Shown: positions 60,049-64,000 of the stretch, piece by piece
How the letters are laid out: every line of letters begins with the position of its first letter
Numbering within the stretch: position 1 is the first letter of the stretch
Assembly (NCBI GenBank): GCA_018649885.1
Contig: JABIHA010000075.1
Coordinates: forward strand, 1-64,000
Reading direction: 5' to 3'
Origin: Bacteriovoracaceae bacterium
GTDB taxonomy: Bacteria; Bdellovibrionota; Bacteriovoracia; Bacteriovoracales; Bacteriovoracaceae
Length of the DNA stretch: 64,000 nt
Made by a program: the position numbers and the translations under genes
Notes under the pieces: model-generated
The model's database searches: none
What the model saw: only the letters and a program-made list of their open reading frames with translations
Told to the model about the DNA's origin: nothing

Positions 60049-60894
60049 ATGGAATCAAAAGAGCACATTTATATTATGTTTCCCCTATTTAACAGAATTG
60101 AGATGACCCTTAAGTGTCTCCAGGGTTTCTATAGTCAGGATTATCCCAATTTTTCGGTTCACCTTTTCGATGATGGGTCCACTGACGACACTCAAAACTT
60201 GATCGCCAAGCACTTTCCCAAAACAGAAGTCATAAGAGGAGAGGGAGATTATTGGTGGACCAAGTCAATTAACCAAGTCCTTAGAAAACTTATTACTCAA
60301 GCAGGTGAGAATGATTTTTTTCTTACCTCAAATAATGACACATGGATTGAGCCTAACTTTTTATCAACACTGATAAAAGAATCCAAAGAAAACAATAGAT
60401 CCATTGTAGGCAGCCGCTTAAAAAATGCGGCCAATGTGGAAATGATTACTCCGTGTGGATACTACTACTCTCCTGAGATTGTAGGTTTCACACCAGCTCC
60501 AGCTGTTATCGAGGGAAAGAGAGTGATAGATGCACTTGGGTGCAGAGGAACAATAATTCCATCAGAAGTTTTTAGAAAAGTGGGAGAATTTGATGAAATT
60601 AACCTCCCCCATTACGCAGCTGATATTGAATTCTTCTTGAGGGCCCACAAGGCTGGTTTTAATATCCTAGAAAGTGATACTGCTTACACATTTGATCTCG
60701 AACCACCTGAAACGGCTCAAGCTGAATTTGCTGGGATGAAACTCTACGATGTTTTATTTTCAATTAGGTCAAAATCTAACCTCAAAGCTAGGTTTGCAAT
60801 AATTGATAAGCATGGTCCAGGGGGATTAAAAAATCTCAAGCTCAAAGTTGTTTCCTTTTTAACCTTAGTGAAAACATATTTTGCTCAAAGGTAA
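60049..60894 (+). CDS. Glycosyltransferase family 2 (rhamnosyltransferase-like)
   Basis: 281 residues. IMFPLFNRIEMTLKCLQGF, HLFDDGSTDDTQNLIAKH, GDYWWTKSINQVL and FLTSNNDTWIEPNFL (the DxD-like site is NND) define the GT-A core. GCRGTIIPSEVFRKVGEFDE and HYAADIEFFLRAHKAG follow. This pattern is that of RfbF-like and other O-antigen GT2 enzymes, and the sugar cannot be assigned. No strong Shine-Dalgarno (TAGGGA eight bases before the ATG). It ends 1 bp from the convergent next gene. Confidence 0.88.
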   Translation: MESKEHIYIMFPLFNRIEMTLKCLQGFYSQDYPNFSVHLFDDGSTDDTQNLIAKHFPKTEVIRGEGDYWWTKSINQVLRKLITQAGENDFFLTSNNDTWIEPNFLSTLIKESKENNRSIVGSRLKNAANVEMITPCGYYYSPEIVGFTPAPAVIEGKRVIDALGCRGTIIPSEVFRKVGEFDEINLPHYAADIEFFLRAHKAGFNILESDTAYTFDLEPPETAQAEFAGMKLYDVLFSIRSKSNLKARFAIIDKHGPGGLKNLKLKVVSFLTLVKTYFAQR

Positions 60895-60895
60895 A

Positions 60896-61849
60896 TCATT
60901 TTAAAATTCGGCTCAAAAACCTTTTAAATCTACTGGTAAATGAACTCCCAAGATATTTAAAAAACCTTCGAAACTGCTCTCTTGCTAACTCAGAGCTCTC
61001 TACATTTTTTGAAAACGTAAAACTATTAAATTCCAAATCAATGGGAGTATCGAAATAATCAGTATTCATGGCATGAGTTCCAGAACTATCATTTCCAATA
61101 TTTTGAATCAAACTGGTCCCTGGATAAAGACAATGACCATTTTGAAGGAAGGCATATGCATACCAAGAGATTGCCCAACTTTGATTTTTTCCACAGGCTG
61201 CATCCTCTAACATTTTGGTATAAGGATATGTGCTTTCAAAATCAAATTCATGAGCTAAGCCAGAACTAACAATTTGGTCAAGGTAGCCTTGCGGATTAAG
61301 CTCTAGGCCACTCCAACGATCCTTCCAAGTGGCCCATCCCCAACAGTCTGCACCTTTAAGAAAAAATGTTGAACTAAGTGGCACTTTATGAGGAACAGTA
61401 TACCCACTTATACAATATACTGATTGATTGCTTTGATAGAATTCTAGTGCTGAGCAAATATAGTCAAGAAAATGTGGAGATGTTACAATATCATCTTCAA
61501 GAATAATTTGCTGCTCACAAACCTCGAACCCCTTTGATACACCTTCGAAAATTGATTTTTTCAAGCCAAAATTAGTTTCTTTTTTAAATACCTGTGCATT
61601 GGGATTTCGTAATTTAAAATTCTCGGCAACTAGACTCACACTTTCAATATTTTTTAAGTCAGAGTCATTTCTAGGCCCATCAATGTGGATATGAATAGGA
61701 AACTGCCGGCAGCTATCATTTTCTAATAATGCATCTAAAGTCTTTTTTAGATGATCAGATCTATTGAAAGCAAATACTGAAATGAGGGTAGTGGAATTAA
61801 TTAGAACCCCAACACTCACGAATAACTTCGTAGCTAGAAAAAGTTTCAA
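60896..61849 (-). CDS. Glycosyltransferase-like protein (GT-A, GNT-I-like fold)
   Basis: 317 residues as read from the first ATG. Landmarks: VFAFNRSDHLKKTLDALL, HIHIDGPRND, QIILEDDIVTSPHFLDYI with the metal-binding EDD, CISGYTVPHKV and FFLKGADCWGWATWKDRW. This plan is shared by glycosyltransferases often annotated as GT2- or GNT-I-related. Length fits. The start is uncertain: the first ATG lies 53 bp inside the upstream GT4 gene. A GTG at 61819 or a later codon before TLISVFAFN would reduce the overlap. Function beyond sugar transfer cannot be given. Confidence 0.78.
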   Translation of the reverse strand: MKLFLATKLFVSVGVLINSTTLISVFAFNRSDHLKKTLDALLENDSCRQFPIHIHIDGPRNDSDLKNIESVSLVAENFKLRNPNAQVFKKETNFGLKKSIFEGVSKGFEVCEQQIILEDDIVTSPHFLDYICSALEFYQSNQSVYCISGYTVPHKVPLSSTFFLKGADCWGWATWKDRWSGLELNPQGYLDQIVSSGLAHEFDFESTYPYTKMLEDAACGKNQSWAISWYAYAFLQNGHCLYPGTSLIQNIGNDSSGTHAMNTDYFDTPIDLEFNSFTFSKNVESSELAREQFRRFFKYLGSSFTSRFKRFLSRILK

Positions 61850-62996
61850 TCACGGCGTTAACCAAATCATCACTAGTCCAGCCTTTTAAGACTAACTCAC
61901 CAAGACGGATTTTTTCACTAATAACCTCACCGCCACCAATAATAGTGAGGATATGCTTAGTAAGTGACTCAGGTTGATTTAAGTCCATCAAAAATGCAGC
62001 GTCACCCACTTGATCACGCAAGCCTGGTAAATCTGAATAACAAACAGGCGTCTTAAAATGAAACGCTTCTAGGGGGGGAATATTAGAAGGGCCAAAATAT
62101 GTTGGCATAACAAGTGAAAGAGACTGCTTATAAAGGTATGGAATTTCAGCTCCATTAACAAACCCAATATCATGAATTTGATCACTTATTCCGTATTCAA
62201 GGGCGCGGGCCTTAATATAGCCTGAATTACCTTTACTAATTCCTGAGAAGATTGCATCAACTTTTTGATTGTGATTTTCTTTTAAAAACCTTAAGGCCTT
62301 TAAAATATAAATATGGTTTTTGTGTGGCCAAAATTGTGCGGGATAAAAAATATAATCATTTGAAAGACCATACTTCTGTTTAATATCCACATTTCCTAAA
62401 GACTCCTGAGTATGAATCCCAGGAAGAAGATTAACTACTTTGACCCTTTCTGAGTCGACACCATATCTATCAACGATTGTACTGCTTAAATGTTTTGAAA
62501 CAGCTGTTACAGCAACAGCTTTTTTGAGAACTGTACTATAGAGCATTTCTCTTTCATTAAATTGAGTAGCATTTCTAACTTCAGGAAACTCATTGAAATC
62601 TCTGTGACATAAATCCCACACTGTAAATACATAGGGAATGATATTAAAATCAAGAGCTAGCAAAGAGGGTGATAAAAAATATATTAAATCTACACCCTGA
62701 TTATTTATTAAATCTGTTTCAATCTTCTTTTTTTCTAAATTAAATTTACTGAAAATCCTAAGCCAGCAATCATTTCTCATGATACGTCGATGAATTTTCG
62801 AAAGTATTCCTTCTTGCAATAAATCTACATTCAATCCGATGTCAGTATATTGCTGTTGTACTTCTTTATTAGTTGTAAAAAAATAAAACTCAAATCTATC
62901 ATGAGATAATTTAGAAAATAATTCGACGATTTTGGCTTCGTACTGAAACCCACCACCAGAATCTAAATCGGAACCTACATTAAAAGCTATTTTCAT
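61797..62996 (-). CDS. Glycosyltransferase, GT4 family (GT-B)
   Basis: 399 residues. NVGSDLDSGGGFQYEAKIV at the N terminus, VFTVWDLCHRDFNEFPEV, VTAVSKHLSSTIVDRYGVD, DYIFYPAQFWPHKNHIYILKAL and the C-terminal donor site LVMPTYFGPSNIPPLEAFHFKTPV. This region has Pro-rich variation in place of the usual E-x7-E, and the second Glu (PLEAF) is kept. LPGLRDQVGDAAFLMD follows. Length and layout are normal for GT4. ATGA overlap of 4 bp with the methyltransferase upstream. Confidence 0.88.
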   Translation of the reverse strand: MKIAFNVGSDLDSGGGFQYEAKIVELFSKLSHDRFEFYFFTTNKEVQQQYTDIGLNVDLLQEGILSKIHRRIMRNDCWLRIFSKFNLEKKKIETDLINNQGVDLIYFLSPSLLALDFNIIPYVFTVWDLCHRDFNEFPEVRNATQFNEREMLYSTVLKKAVAVTAVSKHLSSTIVDRYGVDSERVKVVNLLPGIHTQESLGNVDIKQKYGLSNDYIFYPAQFWPHKNHIYILKALRFLKENHNQKVDAIFSGISKGNSGYIKARALEYGISDQIHDIGFVNGAEIPYLYKQSLSLVMPTYFGPSNIPPLEAFHFKTPVCYSDLPGLRDQVGDAAFLMDLNQPESLTKHILTIIGGGEVISEKIRLGELVLKGWTSDDLVNAVIETFSSYEVIRECWGSN

Positions 62997-63754
62997 TTTT
63001 TCCTAAGTACCCATACGACATACCAGCTGCCAAACGAAGGACTCTCATCTGTTAGCCACTGTAATTTCTGGGCAATCTCAAACCCATTTGATTCACAAAA
63101 CATTTCAAGTTCCGGATCAAAAAAATATCTCACATCGTGCTTTTCACTTTTTTCTATAATTTCACTAGATTTTTTATCTTTAATGAAAAAATGATAATTA
63201 ACCCTAACCATATTTTCACGCTCAAAGAACTCTGGTTCACTAAGTCTTGTGACATCAATATCATCATCCCCGAATCGCTTTATTCGAGTTTCGGGCATAT
63301 CAGTTAAGACACCTGGACCGTACCAAAAATCAAAAATAAATAATCCGCCTTGATTCAAATGATCACTTGCCACACGAAATACATCACCAACATTTGCGTT
63401 CGTTGTCAAATATCCCATAACGTGAAAAAGAGAGACAACTGTATCGAATTTTTTATCTAAGGATAGCTCTGTGATATTAGCGCAGCTAAACCTAACTTCG
63501 GAATTTTCTTCCCCTATTCTTTTCTTTGCTATTTCTAGCATCTCATCACTTAGATCAACCCCATGTACTGAATGACCCTTATTTAAAAATAATTCAGCAT
63601 GCTTACCAGTACCACAGCCTAGATCGAGAATTGACTTAGAATTTCCTGCATATTTTTTAATTAGAGAACTGACATAGTCGACTTCGGAGTCATACTCCTT
63701 AGATTCATAAACTAAGTCATAACATTTTGCATATAACTCACCAAAAACGGACAT
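62993..63754 (-). CDS. SAM-dependent methyltransferase
   Basis: 253 residues. YAKCYDLVYESKEYDSEVDYV opening, ILDLGCGTGKHAELFLNKGH (SAM motif I), GVDLSDEMLEIAKKR, FDTVVSLFHVMGYL and NQGGLFIFDFWYGPGVL. It matches the class I methyltransferases that modify nucleotide sugars or glycans. It follows a DegT aminotransferase on the minus strand after 25 bp, and methylation of the aminosugar made by that enzyme (N-methylation or dimethylation) is a plausible but unproven pairing. ATGA overlap with the GT4 gene downstream. Confidence 0.9.
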   Translation of the reverse strand: MSVFGELYAKCYDLVYESKEYDSEVDYVSSLIKKYAGNSKSILDLGCGTGKHAELFLNKGHSVHGVDLSDEMLEIAKKRIGEENSEVRFSCANITELSLDKKFDTVVSLFHVMGYLTTNANVGDVFRVASDHLNQGGLFIFDFWYGPGVLTDMPETRIKRFGDDDIDVTRLSEPEFFERENMVRVNYHFFIKDKKSSEIIEKSEKHDVRYFFDPELEMFCESNGFEIAQKLQWLTDESPSFGSWYVVWVLRKK

Positions 63755-63779
63755 CGCGGGCCTTGGACAGTGGGTATAG

Positions 63780-64000
63780 TTATTTTTTCAAGCTAATTAG
63801 TGTTTCACTTATATATTTAATCTTCTCACTTGGTAGGTTACTCGATGAAGGCAGGTAAAACCCATTTTTTGTCAATTTTTCTGTAACTGAGTAATCACCA
63901 GTCATGGTGCAACCATATTTTTCAAGCGAAGGCTGCTGGTGCATACCTACAAAAAATCTTCTAGAGTCGATTCCTTTCTCTCGGAGCATTTCCATAATCT
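63780..64000 (-). CDS. DegT/DnrJ/EryC1/StrS aminotransferase, C-terminal end (start beyond the window)
   Basis: Only the last about 73 codons are inside the window. GIDSRRFFVGMHQQPSLEKYG and a later NGFYLPSSSNLPSEKIKYI match the C terminus of perosamine-synthase-like (RfbE/PseC-group) sugar aminotransferases. The frame is open to the window end, so the ATG at 63995 is internal. It is 25 bp before the methyltransferase and in the same direction. Substrate not determined from this fragment. Confidence 0.82.
   Translation of the reverse strand, partial: IMEMLREKGIDSRRFFVGMHQQPSLEKYGCTMTGDYSVTEKLTKNGFYLPSSSNLPSEKIKYISETLISLKK

Noticed and set aside
1..64000. CRISPR arrays, tRNA/rRNA genes, insertion sequences
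   Set aside because: No regularly spaced repeats, cloverleaf-like runs or transposase motifs were seen by eye. A covariance-model and repeat search would settle this.

Overview
The window is 64 kb of A+T-rich bacterial DNA almost wholly given over to surface-polysaccharide (LPS/O-antigen, capsule or protein-glycan) biosynthesis. About 58 protein genes are supported. I see no rRNA, tRNA, CRISPR array, transposase or phage gene. The contents point to a Gram-negative organism: undecaprenyl-phosphate sugar transferase, glycero-heptose genes, and KdnA/KdnB homologues that in Shewanella modify the Kdo of LPS. Low G+C, long alternating-strand operons and frequent TTG/GTG starts would suit a low-GC Bdellovibrionota-like or related proteobacterium, but that placement is inference and weak.

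Layout. 1-4.7 kb: end of GDP-fucose synthase, a glycosyltransferase (GT), an epimerase fused to a phosphoglycosyl transferase (chain initiation), and WecB. 4.9-10.7 kb (+): a GT, two tandem sugar aminotransferases, a GmhA-like isomerase and a thiamine-diphosphate E1 alpha/beta pair. 10.8-13.1 kb: an RmlC-like cupin, an SDR and an RmlD-like reductase. 13.3-22.5 kb (-): a CapD/WbpM-type 4,6-dehydratase, a polytopic membrane protein, a GT2, a domain-permuted HldE-like enzyme, two SDR epimerases, a sugar-1-phosphate nucleotidyltransferase and a GmhB-like phosphatase. Together these form a heptose supply route. 22.9-31.5 kb: a B12-type radical SAM protein and a CMP-sugar synthetase, then on the other strand a GNAT, a histidine phosphatase, a nucleotidyltransferase, and the coupled set KdnB, KdnA, NeuB-like synthase and a SIS-HAD fusion. 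31.7-47.9 kb (mostly +): a methyltransferase, a radical SAM/SPASM protein and a PIG-L deacetylase (-), then an operon with an aldo/keto reductase, a SpsF-Gfo/Idh fusion, an aminotransferase, two GT-B-like proteins, a GNAT and SpsF. A multi-TM protein, a GSA-type aminotransferase, a formyltransferase-like protein and another GT-B-like protein follow. 47.9-59.7 kb: radical SAM, amidohydrolase, methyltransferase, PseG, PseI/NeuB and WbqC (-), PseB, PseC and a PglK-like ABC flippase (+), then a small methyltransferase-like protein and a third B12-type radical SAM protein (-). 60-64 kb: three GTs, a methyltransferase and the end of another DegT aminotransferase.

How it works together. The enzymes should make several activated unusual sugars: GDP-fucose, ManNAc-type sugars, a nucleotide-heptose derivative, a pseudaminic-acid-like nonulosonate, and an aminated ulosonate (KdnA/KdnB). 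A fused initiating transferase starts chains on undecaprenyl phosphate, many GTs extend them, and a PglK-like ABC transporter may flip the product. No Wzx or Wzy was recognised in the window.

Most notable: four bifunctional fusions or permuted enzymes, a KdnA-KdnB-NeuB-SIS/HAD cassette that looks like a complete but atypical aminated-ulosonate pathway, an E1 alpha/beta pair without E2/E3 among sugar genes, and a 174-bp intergenic palindrome that reads as near-identical short ORFs on both strands.
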